Positions 16,125 to 23,959 of a stretch of DNA of 64,000 nucleotides are shown here, piece after piece (position 1 is the stretch's first letter; each line of letters begins with the position of its first letter). Source of the DNA: Dyella ginsengisoli LA-4. Lineage in GTDB: Bacteria > Pseudomonadota > Gammaproteobacteria > Xanthomonadales > Rhodanobacteraceae. Under the pieces are notes generated by a model. That model was not told where the DNA came from and searched no databases. It saw only the letters and a program-made list of their open reading frames with translations. The stretch spans positions 62,001 to 126,000 of the forward strand of contig NZ_AMSF01000058.1 of the NCBI RefSeq assembly GCF_000334915.1, read 5' to 3'. The position numbers and the translations under genes were made by a program.

Positions 16125-16517
16125 TCACCAGCCGTTGTAGTGCAGCGTGAGGTCAGCGATGACCTGGCGCCGTTCCAGATCGAGGCCGCCGAAGTCGGAC
16201 AGCCCCTCGAAGCCGCAACGCTTGAGCATCGCGCCGCCCTCGCGGGAGTTGTAGAAGCTCACCATCGCGGACAGGAACATGCGTTGACCGCTGCTCAGCA
16301 CGCCCAGGGCGTCGTTGAGCATCAGCATGTTGGGCCGCAGGTCCCACTTGGTGGTGGCACGCTGCAGACCTTCGCGTGTGCCGTCGCCGAACCACTCGTG
16401 GCCGGCGATCTGCGCGCCGCGCTTCCAGGCCTCGAAGAAGGCCTGCGGTGCAGCGTCGAAGTGCGCCTGTTCCAGCGCCATCTGATCGAGCACGTCTTCG
16501 GGTAAAGACAGATTCAT
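16125..16517 (-). CDS. Small ICE protein, unknown (130 aa)
   Basis: 130-residue, mostly helical soluble protein: MNLSLPEDVLDQMALEQAHFDAAPQAFFEAWKRGAQ... and a C-terminal part LSSGQRMFLSAMVSFYNSREGGAMLKRCGFEGLSDFGGLDLERRQVIADL. No catalytic motif or known family is recognised. The start at 16517 follows AAGGAG at good spacing. It lies 25 bases after the small gene at 16543-16779, so the two are probably one transcript, and it lacks its own boxed leader. Confidence 0.75.
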   Translation of the reverse strand: MNLSLPEDVLDQMALEQAHFDAAPQAFFEAWKRGAQIAGHEWFGDGTREGLQRATTKWDLRPNMLMLNDALGVLSSGQRMFLSAMVSFYNSREGGAMLKRCGFEGLSDFGGLDLERRQVIADLTLHYNGW

Positions 16518-16542
16518 GAGAGAACTCCTTGAAGGGTGGGAA

Positions 16543-16779
16543 TCAGGGGTGAGCGCGCTGTGTCCAGGCATGGGTATCCAGGGCGCGCTGTGCTGCGAGG
16601 TGGGTCGGGAAATACTCGACGGACTCCCGCGATACCGGGCCTTCGTCGTCTTGCGTGCCGATGTAGTGACCGGCCGCGCTGCGCAGCACCTGTAGCGGCA
16701 GACGCTTGCCGGTCCAGGCCAGCGCCAGCGCACCACTGCGCACTGCGGTTGCAGAGGAAGATGCGGAAGGTTCAGACAT
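16543..16779 (-). CDS. Small ICE protein, unknown (78 aa)
   Basis: 78-residue protein: an Ala/Ser-rich N-terminus, then LALAWTGKRLPLQVLRSAAGHYIGTQDDEGPVSRESVEYFPTHLAAQRALDTHAW, a compact beta-alpha unit of the kind seen in several short phage and ICE proteins. No known function. The start at 16779 has AAGGAG upstream; a longer in-frame version would read through the leader and RNA element and is rejected. The gene has both a boxed leader and three-hairpin element B upstream. Confidence 0.72.
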   Translation of the reverse strand: MSEPSASSSATAVRSGALALAWTGKRLPLQVLRSAAGHYIGTQDDEGPVSRESVEYFPTHLAAQRALDTHAWTQRAHP

Positions 16780-16802
16780 GCCGTGCTCCTTGGTGGTGGG
16801 GC

Positions 16803-16855
16803 GGGGAGCACGCATCCCGCAGGGGATGGGGTTCCCCTCGGGTGGTTGAGAAAAG
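16803..16855 (-). promoter_or_regulatory. Leader stem-loop with box, copy 10
   Basis: GGGGA (16803-16807) pairs with TCCCC (16833-16837), and CATCCC (16813-16818) pairs with GGGATG (16823-16828) inside. The box is CGGGTGGTTGAGAAAAG (16839-16855). Leader of the gene at 16779, downstream of element B. Confidence 0.65.
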
Positions 16856-16917
16856 TGCATCGTCGCCAGGCCGGCGAGCGTCCGCGGTGGGCGATGCGAA
16901 GCGGACTGGATCGGTCG

Positions 16918-16992
16918 ACGCGGCGAACCGCGTTGCAGTCTTGAAGACCGAGACTGCCAGGGCATGCCGCTGACGACTTTCAGCAACGCATG
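16918..16992 (-). ncRNA. Three-hairpin RNA-like element, copy B
   Basis: P3 (16963-16992) has CATGC/GCATG and an inner GCTGA/TCAGC. P2 (16935-16957) is GCAGTC/GACTGC with an 11-base loop, TTGAAGACCGA on the plus strand. P1 (16918-16933) is ACGCGG/CCGCGT with a UUCG loop on the minus strand. The outer P3 pair co-varies with copy A (C-G here, T-A in A). It stands 138 bases upstream of the start codon at 16779. Confidence 0.72.
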
Positions 16993-17000
16993 GCGTGAGG

Positions 17001-17560
17001 ATGGGCGCGAAGCATGGCTGCCGTCGCAGGGAAAACCGAATCGCGGACGGCCCGCTTTAGGGCAGGCCCGCGTCACGGGACAAGGCAAGGACCAGGGCGC
17101 CGAAGGCCACGCGGGCCTTCGGCTGGAGAGGAAGGAAAACCACCTGTGGGCTGCGTCAGCGCAGGCCGTCGTCAAAGCCGTTCGCTGCGTCAGCAATCGC
17201 ACCCGGCCCGTTTCGTGGCTGGGGCCGGAAACCTCTGGCGTGCATCCACACACAAAGGGAGCCCGTTGTTCCGCCGGCGGGCACCGGCACGGAATACCCT
17301 CGGCCCAAGGGGCCTCCTCACGGCTCGCGCGGCGGCAAGGCGTCAGGAAGCCCCTCGTGGCCGAGGCAAGGCACACCGATCAAGGGAATGGCGGCGGGCG
17401 CGATTCGTGGAGCAATGACCTTCTCGCCCCGTCGCCCGATGGTGGGCAGACGGGGCGCGCACACCGTTGCAGAAGGAGACGCGCGCTTTGGAGTCCCGCG
17501 CGGTGCGGGACGTTTGCCTCGCCGCCAGTGAAGGGCCGGCGCGGCAGGGGGAAGCGAGGA
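17001..17560. other. Non-coding stretch after topB with strong inverted repeats
   Basis: No convincing gene is present on either strand. Three strong inverted repeats stand out: GCCGAAGGCC/GGCCTTCGGC near 17099-17123; CGCCCCGTC/GACGGGGCG at 17425-17457 with an inner GCCC/GGGC; and GTCCCGC/GCGGGAC at 17493-17511. The last could terminate topB. The others could belong to a transfer origin, a replication site or an untranslated RNA. I cannot choose between these. Confidence 0.5.
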
Positions 17561-19576
17561 TCAGGACGCCTTGGAGGCAGCGCGCCGCTTGCGCGGTGCG
17601 CTGCGCCGGCCCGTCGGGGACTCGAGCGGCAACGTGCCCTTGCAGTCCGGGTAGCGCGAGCAGGACCAGAACGCGCCGCTCTTGCCCGTGCGCTGCTGCA
17701 TCGGTGCGCCGCACTGCGGGCAGGCCGGCGCCGGCGGCAGCTTGAGCGAGAGCGTCGCGCCGCGGTACTGCTGCACGAGCTGGCCGACCCACACGGACTG
17801 CTTCTCGATGAAGGTGTCCAGCGCCATCTGGCCGGCCTCGATCATGTCCAGCGCCTGCTCCCACACCGCCGTGGTGCCGGGGTCGGCGATGGCCGAGGGC
17901 ACCGCGTCGATGAGCGTGAATGCCGCGTCGGAAGCGCGGACGGCGCGGCCTTTCTTGACCAGGTAGCCGCGACCGATCAGACCGTTGATGATGTTGGCGC
18001 GTGTCGCCTCGGTGCCGATGCCGGTGGTATCTCGCAGCTTCTGTTTCAGGCGCGGGTCGGTCACGAACTTGGCGACGGTCTTCATGGCCTTGATCAGCTC
18101 GCCCTGCGTGTAGGGTTTGGGCGGCAGCGTCTTCAGCGCCTTGAGATCCACCTTGCCGACCGGGCAGGACAGGCCCGCATGCAGGGCGGGCAGCACCTGG
18201 CTGCGCTGCGCATCCTCGCCATCGGCATCGTCCGGCCCCGGCGTCGCCAGCACCTCACGCCAGCCGGTGACGGCGATCTGCTTGCCCACGGCCGCCAGCG
18301 ACTGACTGCCGCACGAGAACTGCGCTACCGTCCGGTCGAACTCATGGTGCGGGAGGAACTGCGCGAGGTAATGGGCGCAGATCAGCCGGTAGACGGCCAG
18401 TTCCTTCTCGTTCATGGCCGACAGGTTGGCGGGCTCCAGCGTCGGGATGATGCCGTGGTGAGCCGACACCTTGCCGTCGTTCCATGCACGCGAGCGCTGT
18501 TGGCGATCCAGGCGCTCGATCAGCGGCCGCAGGCTGGGGTCGGTCTTGACCAGACTGTCGAGTACGGTCGGCACCTCGGCCAGCATGCTCTCGGGCAGGT
18601 AGCCCGAATCCGAGCGCGGATACGTTGTCGCCTTGTGCGTCTCGTACAGCGCCTGGGCAATGTCCAGCGTCTCCTGCACGTCGAGGCCCAACTGCTTGGA
18701 GCACACCTCCTGCAGCGTGCCCAGGTCGAACGGCAGCGGCGGTGCCTCGCGCACGCGCTCGGTGTCCACCGACACGACCTGCGCATCGCGTGCCGCGCGA
18801 ATGCGATCCGCAGCCTGCTGCGCCACCGGCTGCTGAAGGCAGCGACCCGCTGCATCCGTGCTGCCTTCGGGCGGTATCCAGCTCGCGGTGAAGGATTGGC
18901 CGGCATGGGATAGCAGCACATCCACGGCCCAATACGGCATGGAGACGAATCGCGCGATCTCGCGATCACGATCCACGACCAACTTCAGCGTCGGCGTCTG
19001 CACGCGCCCCACCGACAGCACGCCCGTATAGCCGGCCTGACGCCCCAGCAGTGTGAACAAGCGGCTCAAGTTCATCCCGATCAGCCAGTCGGCGCGCGAT
19101 CGGGCGAGTGCGGAGTAATACAGCGGCAGCGTCTCGGCGGACGGCTTGAGCGCACCCAGCGCTTTGCGGATCGACGCATCGTTGAGCGCCGACAGCCACA
19201 GGCGCTGAATCGGCCCGCGGTAGCCGCACAGGTCGATGATCTCGCGGGCGATCATCTCGCCCTCGCGGTCGGCGTCGGTCGCTATCACCAGCTCGCCCGC
19301 CTTGGCGACGAGCTGCTGCACGACCTTGAATTGCGCTGCGGTCGCCGCCTTGGGCTCGACACGCCAACGCTCAGGAAGAATGGGCAGTTGCTCGATGGCC
19401 CAGCGCTTGTATTGCTCGCCGTAGCCTTCGGGCGGAACCGCCTCCACCAGATGACCGATGCACCAGGTCACGACGACACCCGCGCCGCTGTAGCAGCCGT
19501 TGCCGCGTTGAACGGCACCCAGCACACGGGCGATGTCCTTGCCCTGGGAGGGCTTCTCGCACAGGAACACGCGCAT
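17561..19576 (-). CDS. topB: DNA topoisomerase III
   Basis: 671-residue type IA topoisomerase. The Toprim domain is N-terminal, with the invariant Glu in CEKPSQ (E7) and DADREGE at 101-107. The active-site tyrosine lies in TTYPRSD (Y319). A C-terminal zinc ribbon (CPQCG...CSRYPDC) is followed by a basic tail. It decatenates or relaxes single-stranded regions during ICE replication or transfer. It is a standard gene of this ICE family, downstream of ssb. A CTATCCCC palindrome lies 207 bases upstream of its start and may control it separately from ssb. Confidence 0.96.
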   Translation of the reverse strand: MRVFLCEKPSQGKDIARVLGAVQRGNGCYSGAGVVVTWCIGHLVEAVPPEGYGEQYKRWAIEQLPILPERWRVEPKAATAAQFKVVQQLVAKAGELVIATDADREGEMIAREIIDLCGYRGPIQRLWLSALNDASIRKALGALKPSAETLPLYYSALARSRADWLIGMNLSRLFTLLGRQAGYTGVLSVGRVQTPTLKLVVDRDREIARFVSMPYWAVDVLLSHAGQSFTASWIPPEGSTDAAGRCLQQPVAQQAADRIRAARDAQVVSVDTERVREAPPLPFDLGTLQEVCSKQLGLDVQETLDIAQALYETHKATTYPRSDSGYLPESMLAEVPTVLDSLVKTDPSLRPLIERLDRQQRSRAWNDGKVSAHHGIIPTLEPANLSAMNEKELAVYRLICAHYLAQFLPHHEFDRTVAQFSCGSQSLAAVGKQIAVTGWREVLATPGPDDADGEDAQRSQVLPALHAGLSCPVGKVDLKALKTLPPKPYTQGELIKAMKTVAKFVTDPRLKQKLRDTTGIGTEATRANIINGLIGRGYLVKKGRAVRASDAAFTLIDAVPSAIADPGTTAVWEQALDMIEAGQMALDTFIEKQSVWVGQLVQQYRGATLSLKLPPAPACPQCGAPMQQRTGKSGAFWSCSRYPDCKGTLPLESPTGRRSAPRKRRAASKAS

Positions 19577-19783
19577 GAAGCCTCCTTGGAAATGTGCGGT
19601 TCATCGGATGGGCGTCAGCTTGGCGGGGCCAGGAGATGCCGGCAGCAAGGAAGCCGATTGATGCAGACACCGCTTTGTGATCGGCAGGCGGTCCGTTGCC
19701 GCAGCGGTGCGCATAGACCGCAGGAGTTGGCACAGCAAGAGCGTCGTTTCTGGAGGGCGGCTGGAACTCCGTGGACGACCTTG

Positions 19784-19806
19784 GAGCTATCCCCTGGGGA
19801 TAGCTC
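19784..19806. promoter_or_regulatory. CTATCCCC palindrome, copy 1 (topB upstream)
   Basis: Perfect inverted repeat: GAGCTATCCCC, central T, GGGGATAGCTC. It lies in the ssb-topB gap. Two shorter-armed copies with the same core occur at 21705 and 22741. The dyad symmetry and upstream positions suggest a regulator-binding site. Confidence 0.75.
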
Positions 19807-19870
19807 GCTGGTGCATCGCGGGCGTATGACGGTTGCTACAGCCGCCCTCGGGGGAACGGCGATGGGCGAA

Positions 19871-20254
19871 TTACTGTCCGCCGGCGGGCTTGGCGCTGAG
19901 CGCCACCGACTCGATGCGGTACGGCAGGATGCCCACGCGCCGCGCCTCGACCTTGAACGTCACGCGCTCGTTCTCGTCGGCGTCCTCCCATTCGTCGCGC
20001 ACGGTGCGGCCCTCGACCAGCACCCGCATGCCTTTCTGGTACAGCGTCTTCCAGTGCTCGGCGTCGCGGTGCCACAGCTCCACGGGCGCCCAGAAGCCGC
20101 CGCGATCTTCGTACTCGCCGTCCTTCTTCGGGATCGGGTTGTCGAAGTAGACGTTCAGGCGCAGCAGCCGGCGCGGCTCGTCGTTGCCGTTCGGAAATTC
20201 GCGGTAGTCCGGCGCAGAACCGATGTTGCCCTCGCCGACGAAGTGCGTGCTCAT
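19871..20254 (-). CDS. ssb: Single-stranded DNA-binding protein
   Basis: 127-residue SSB-type OB-fold protein (STHFVGEGNIGSAPDYREF...LLRLNVYFDNPIP...FWAPVELWHRDAEHWKTLYQKGMRVLVEGRTVRDEW). It binds single-stranded DNA during ICE replication and transfer. It is shorter than chromosomal SSB and lacks the acidic DDDIPF tail, ending in SAKPAGGQ. A start at 20254 gives a 4-base ATGA overlap with the DUF3158 gene. The gene order TIGR03761-DUF3158-ssb corresponds to the inrR-ssb region of ICEclc. Confidence 0.93.
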   Translation of the reverse strand: MSTHFVGEGNIGSAPDYREFPNGNDEPRRLLRLNVYFDNPIPKKDGEYEDRGGFWAPVELWHRDAEHWKTLYQKGMRVLVEGRTVRDEWEDADENERVTFKVEARRVGILPYRIESVALSAKPAGGQ

Positions 20255-20799
20255 GGTGACTCCTTGGTGGTGGGTGGAACGGACGCGGTATGCCCGTGGA
20301 CGCGCCGCAGGTAAGCCGCTTCGGCCTGCGCGGCCTTGTTGGCGCATTCCAGGGCTTCGCGAGCGATGCTGTGGGTCAGACTGATCTGCATGTTCAGCAC
20401 GATGCGCTGCAGTTCGATCGCGTACAGCTCGTCGATCAGCGAGGCCGGCGTCGCGGGGTTGGCCAGCAGGGCCTCCCACAACGCCACGCCCATGGAGGAA
20501 CGGTCGAGGTTGCGCCAGCGCAGGAAGGTCGTCCCTGCGCCAGTGGCCTGCTGGGCCAGTTGCACGTCGAGCAGGCTGAAGGGATAGGCGCGCGCCTGGG
20601 GCAGCACGCGCCGCTGCGCCAGGCCAATCACGTCGTCGCGCAGCGCTGCGCACTGGCTGGCCCAGGTCTCCAGACTCCCCTTACCCTTAAAAGGCTGTAA
20701 AAGGCCTTTTAGGTAGCCTGCGTGTTCCAGCCGCTGGAAGTCCGCCTGTTCCAGCGCCACGAAGCGCGTGGAGTGGCTGATGGGGATCGATGCTGTCAT
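20251..20799 (-). CDS. DUF3158 family ICE protein
   Basis: 182-residue soluble, largely helical protein. The conserved segment LEHAGYLKGLLQPFKGKGSLETWASQC is the DUF3158 signature, followed by QRRVLPQARAYPFSLLDVQLAQQATGAGTTFLRWRN. Function unknown; the family is tied to integrating conjugative elements. Four-base overlaps with the genes on both sides (TIGR03761 upstream, ssb downstream) show a tightly coupled three-gene operon. Confidence 0.88.
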   Translation of the reverse strand: MTASIPISHSTRFVALEQADFQRLEHAGYLKGLLQPFKGKGSLETWASQCAALRDDVIGLAQRRVLPQARAYPFSLLDVQLAQQATGAGTTFLRWRNLDRSSMGVALWEALLANPATPASLIDELYAIELQRIVLNMQISLTHSIAREALECANKAAQAEAAYLRRVHGHTASVPPTTKESP

Positions 20800-21584
20800 G
20801 CGCCCGCAGCCTCATCGCCCGCCGCACCATCGGCTGTGCCATCCGTGTGAGCCGGCGCATCGGGCTCGATGGCGGGCGCTGCAGGCGGCGTGCCGGGCTT
20901 GGTCGTCCGCCGCGCGATCGGTGGCGCGAAGCGCGAGCGGCGCGTGCCTTCCAGCACGTCCTGCGGCAACTCGCCGAACTTCTCCAGCGCCGCTCGCGCC
21001 GCCGCGTTCTTCGCCGCGAAGTCGTCGCGCGTGGTGCCCGAGTAGCGGTACTGCTGGGCCAGCGAGAACAGGCTGCGCAGCGCGTGCGCGCCATCATTGA
21101 GCCAGCGCTCCAAGGTGCTGCGGTCGATCAGCGCCGTGTGGTGCGCCAGGATGAGTTTGCGCGCCAGGTCGTCGTAGTCAGCCAGCAGGTACACCGCCAT
21201 GAAGCCGAGCTGGGCGTTCACGAACAGCGGCAGCTTCACCGGCTGCACGTTCATGTTCTCGCCCAGGGACAGCGCCGCTGGCACGTCGGCCAAGGCCTGA
21301 TCCACCTGTTCGCGCAGGGTCTGCAGACGGGTCTTGGTGTCGGCGAGCTTGTCCTCGATCCGCAACATCCACCAGTCCGAGTACGGGTCGTCCTGCTCGG
21401 CGCCGCGCTTCATCTTGTTCATGGCGCCGATGAAGCCGTTGAGACCGATGATGCCTGGGCGCCCCTCGGTCGGCGCACGGCCGTGCCAGATGCGCGAAGC
21501 GTGGTGCGTGTGCAGCGTCAGCGACATCGCGCTGCGCAGCGATCCGAGATTCAGTTGCAGGGGTTCTGTGCGTTCGTTGGCCAT
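20796..21584 (-). CDS. ICE protein, TIGR03761 family (PFL_4669 type)
   Basis: 262-residue protein: LGSLRSAMSLTLHTHHASRIWHGRAPTEGRPGIIGLNGFIGAMNKMKRGAEQDDPYSDWWMLRIEDKL, then a helical middle and a low-complexity Pro/Ala/Asp tail (about 215-262). The N-terminal signature fits TIGR03761. Function is not established. It is the first gene of the operon with DUF3158 and ssb; the operon position matches that of inrR-ssb in ICEclc, which is expressed only in transfer-competent cells. A CTATCCCC palindrome and a conserved downstream segment lie in its promoter region. Confidence 0.88.
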   Translation of the reverse strand: MANERTEPLQLNLGSLRSAMSLTLHTHHASRIWHGRAPTEGRPGIIGLNGFIGAMNKMKRGAEQDDPYSDWWMLRIEDKLADTKTRLQTLREQVDQALADVPAALSLGENMNVQPVKLPLFVNAQLGFMAVYLLADYDDLARKLILAHHTALIDRSTLERWLNDGAHALRSLFSLAQQYRYSGTTRDDFAAKNAAARAALEKFGELPQDVLEGTRRSRFAPPIARRTTKPGTPPAAPAIEPDAPAHTDGTADGAAGDEAAGA

Positions 21585-21684
21585 GAGAGCGACTCGCGGT
21601 GAAGGGGCGAGTCGCCAGCATCGGCATCGGCCGGAAGGCTGTCAGTCAACAAACCGCAGCCCATGCGCGCCCGGTTTGTTCTGC

Positions 21685-21723
21685 GCGGAAGGCTGTGTGT
21701 GCCGGCTATCCCCTGGGGATAGC
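21685..21723 (-). promoter_or_regulatory. CTATCCCC palindrome, copy 2, with conserved flank
   Basis: GCTATCCCC, T, GGGGATAGC at 21705-21723, about 121 bases before the TIGR03761 start. Five bases past the CTATCCCC core on the gene side lies GCGGAAGGCTGTGTGT (21685-21700). Copy 3 has GCGGAAAGATGTCTGT at exactly the same spacing, so palindrome and flank look like one promoter module. Confidence 0.78.
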
Positions 21724-21772
21724 TCGGCGGAGTCGTTCGCGACTCGCGCGGAGGTGAGACCGCGTCGCGGGG

Positions 21773-22633
21773 CTATGCCTCGCGAGGTCTGTACCAGGCG
21801 GCCCGTTGCCCCTCCACCTCACGGTAGCGAAGCTCGAACAGGCGGCACTCGTGCACCACCTGCCGCCAACTGCTGCAGCCGTACTTGGCTGGAAGCTGCT
21901 CGGGATGCCGGTCCGCGATCCAGCGGCCAGCGGCGGCGATCGGTGTCCAGCCCTCGACGGCCAACTGCGCGGCGGCCTCGCGTAGCGCACGAACGATGCC
22001 GGCGGCCGGCCAGTCCACCGTGCCGTCCGGCGCGATGCCATTGACCAACAGGTCGTGGAACACATCCGACTGGACGAATTCCGCTGCCAGGCGCCGCGCC
22101 TGATCCATGTGCTCGGCCCAGCCGCGCAACTGCTCGAAGTGTTGATCGATGCGCGTGTAGGCGGAACCGAGTTCGTCCTGTGCAGCGCGGCACCCGTCCA
22201 CGGTCCATAGATCGTGCTGGTCGATGAAGTGGTGCACCAGTGTGTTGCGCAGCGATACCAGGTCTTTGAGGTCGGCCTGGGTCTTGGCGTAGTCCTGCGC
22301 AGACAGGCTCAGTTGCACGCGCGTGCGAAAGGAGATCACGTCGCCGGGAAGATCGTCGTCGCGTTCCTCGCCGCCATTTCCATCGGTGACGACATACGAA
22401 CCAAACAGTTGTCCGATCAACGTGCCCAGGGTCTTGGTCGCGGCATCTTCAATCCGCGCTGCGCGAATGGCCTCCAGCGAATGCGCCGGGCCTGAAATCT
22501 CGTGGTGGGCCACGATGGCTTTCATGAGGCGCTCGTATTGTTGAAGGCGCAACAGGCATCTGCCCAGCAAGCGCTGAACGTCTTGCTGTAGTGGTTGCAG
22601 TGCGTTTGTGGCGGGGGAAGTCGTCATGTCCAT
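21773..22633 (-). CDS. HEPN-like plus OST-HTH/LOTUS domain protein of the ICE
   Basis: 286-residue protein. The N-terminal two thirds are helical (LLGRCLLRLQQYERLMKAIVAHHEISG...DLVSLRNTLVHHFIDQHDL), with RNTLVHHF resembling the RxxxxH region of HEPN-type proteins. The last 80 residues (WPAAGIVRALREAAAQLAVEGWTPIAAAGRWIADRHPEQLPAKYGCSSWRQVVHECRLFELR) form an OST-HTH/LOTUS domain, an RNA-binding fold. An RNA-binding or RNA-cleaving role is inference. The start is not secure: 22633 (MDMTTS) is chosen, but no strong ribosome site is visible. It has copy 3 of the palindrome upstream. Confidence 0.78.
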   Translation of the reverse strand: MDMTTSPATNALQPLQQDVQRLLGRCLLRLQQYERLMKAIVAHHEISGPAHSLEAIRAARIEDAATKTLGTLIGQLFGSYVVTDGNGGEERDDDLPGDVISFRTRVQLSLSAQDYAKTQADLKDLVSLRNTLVHHFIDQHDLWTVDGCRAAQDELGSAYTRIDQHFEQLRGWAEHMDQARRLAAEFVQSDVFHDLLVNGIAPDGTVDWPAAGIVRALREAAAQLAVEGWTPIAAAGRWIADRHPEQLPAKYGCSSWRQVVHECRLFELRYREVEGQRAAWYRPREA

Positions 22634-22719
22634 CGTCGGCCGGGCTCGTGCGTGGCTGTCCTCGTCTGATTCACAGGCGACAGTTTCGCCTGTCATTCGG
22701 CGGGCGACAATCGAGCGCG

Positions 22720-22757
22720 GCGGAAAGATGTCTGTTCCAGCTATCCCCTGGGGATAG
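22720..22757 (-). promoter_or_regulatory. CTATCCCC palindrome, copy 3, with conserved flank
   Basis: CTATCCCC, T, GGGGATAG at 22741-22757, about 107 bases before the LOTUS gene. The flank GCGGAAAGATGTCTGT (22720-22735) matches that of copy 2 at 13 of 16 positions with identical spacing. Confidence 0.78.
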
Positions 22758-22763
22758 TCAACA

Positions 22764-23957
22764 TCAGCGATCACGCAAGGCTTCTCGGAGCTGAGCCAGG
22801 TAGGCACGTGCGACCTCGGGGTCAGCCGCACGGGATGCCGGCGGTGACGAGGGCGCAGGTGACGGGGGCGCTGGCGGTGCCGATGCACTTTCTCCGGCCC
22901 AGGCCTTGAACTCCCCGCGGATCGCCTTCTGGATGATGCCAAACAGGTAGCCGGCCGGGTTGCGTACCGCGCTGTTGTGGCAGCGTGCCGCCCACTCGTC
23001 GAGAACGGCCTGCCTCTGCGCCTCGTCCACCTGCTGCAGCGCCACCAGCGCGCCGGCCTGCTGCTCGTCCTTCAAGCGCAGGAAACGCTCGGGTAGCCGC
23101 AGGTTCTGCAAGGCCCTCGCGCGCGGTACTGTACGTACTTCATTTTTACGATCATTACGTACTGTACGGTCCTCCTTCGGAATCCGAAGAGAGCCGTCCG
23201 GCGCGGGTTTCGGTCCTGCTTCGGATTCCGAAGACGGGCGCGCAGCATTCCGAAGAAGGGCTTCCTGGCCTTCTTCGGATTCGTGGTCCGCACCCTCCTG
23301 TGGATAACCTGGCGTCGTCCAGCCATGCAGCGCCATGCGCTGCGCCAGCACCTGCAAGCGGGTCGGCAATGTGCGACCGCTGAGCAGCGGGTCTTCGGCA
23401 ATCTCCTTGAGCGTGTTCATGCCCACGATCTGTACCGCCTTGGCGGCATGGGTCAGCGCCTGGCTGACCAGGCCGAGGTAGTCGGCATCGAGCTGCATCG
23501 CCTCGAAGGGCGACAGCGGTTCGTCGTGCAGCACGTAGAGGTTGCCTTGGATGCGGCCGGTCTTCGGGTCGCGCCGCCGCCGCGCCAGGCTGAGCCAGCG
23601 CGTCAGCCGCAGCAGCGTCAAGGCGCGCGCCACGGTCTCGTGCGAGGCTTGCGCCGCACAGGGCATGGACGCCAGATAGGGGCGGAGCTGGTCGTAGGTG
23701 GGAAAGGCGGTCACGCCGTCGTCGTTGAGCTGCAGGCGAAACACCTGCCAGGCGTTGCGCTCCAGCGGCGTCAGGCGCCGGTCGAGGAACAGCCTGCGCG
23801 GCACGCTCTCATGGCGGTTGCCGCTGTAGAGGAAACCGTCGGCGGCCGGCGCCGTGCCCTGCGCCGGTTCCTTCGGCTCAAGGTGCCGCAGCGCCTCGTC
23901 GAACAACGCCGACAGCGCAACCGGGCCATCGCGCCGTGATGCGCTGCCCGTGGTCAT
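22764..23957 (-). CDS. STY4528-type ICE replication protein
   Basis: 397-residue protein. The N-terminal part (DEALRHLEPKE...RRLFLDRRLTPLERNAWQVFRLQLNDDGVTAFPTYDQLRPYLASMPC...ETVARALTLLRLTRWLSLARRRRDPKTGRIQGNLYVLHDEPL) looks like a winged-helix replication-initiator-like domain. The region of about 245-300 is low-complexity and polar. The C-terminal part is helical with a Pro/Ala-rich linker. Family names call it a pathogenicity-island replication protein; direct evidence is lacking. The start at 23957 follows the DUF2857 stop by 2 bases, so it belongs to the alpA operon. Confidence 0.85.
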   Translation of the reverse strand: MTTGSASRRDGPVALSALFDEALRHLEPKEPAQGTAPAADGFLYSGNRHESVPRRLFLDRRLTPLERNAWQVFRLQLNDDGVTAFPTYDQLRPYLASMPCAAQASHETVARALTLLRLTRWLSLARRRRDPKTGRIQGNLYVLHDEPLSPFEAMQLDADYLGLVSQALTHAAKAVQIVGMNTLKEIAEDPLLSGRTLPTRLQVLAQRMALHGWTTPGYPQEGADHESEEGQEALLRNAARPSSESEAGPKPAPDGSLRIPKEDRTVRNDRKNEVRTVPRARALQNLRLPERFLRLKDEQQAGALVALQQVDEAQRQAVLDEWAARCHNSAVRNPAGYLFGIIQKAIRGEFKAWAGESASAPPAPPSPAPSSPPASRAADPEVARAYLAQLREALRDR

Positions 23958-23959
23958 GG

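Noticed and set aside
16964-18913. A 649-codon plus-strand open frame across topB
   Set aside because: It is antisense to topB, whose catalytic motifs are intact. The translated product is low-complexity Arg/Ala/Gly without domains. Long antisense frames are expected at this GC content.
20679-20715. Palindrome AAAAGGCCTTTT as a possible operator
   Set aside because: It lies inside the conserved DUF3158 motif LKGLLQPFKGKG and is explained by the codons.
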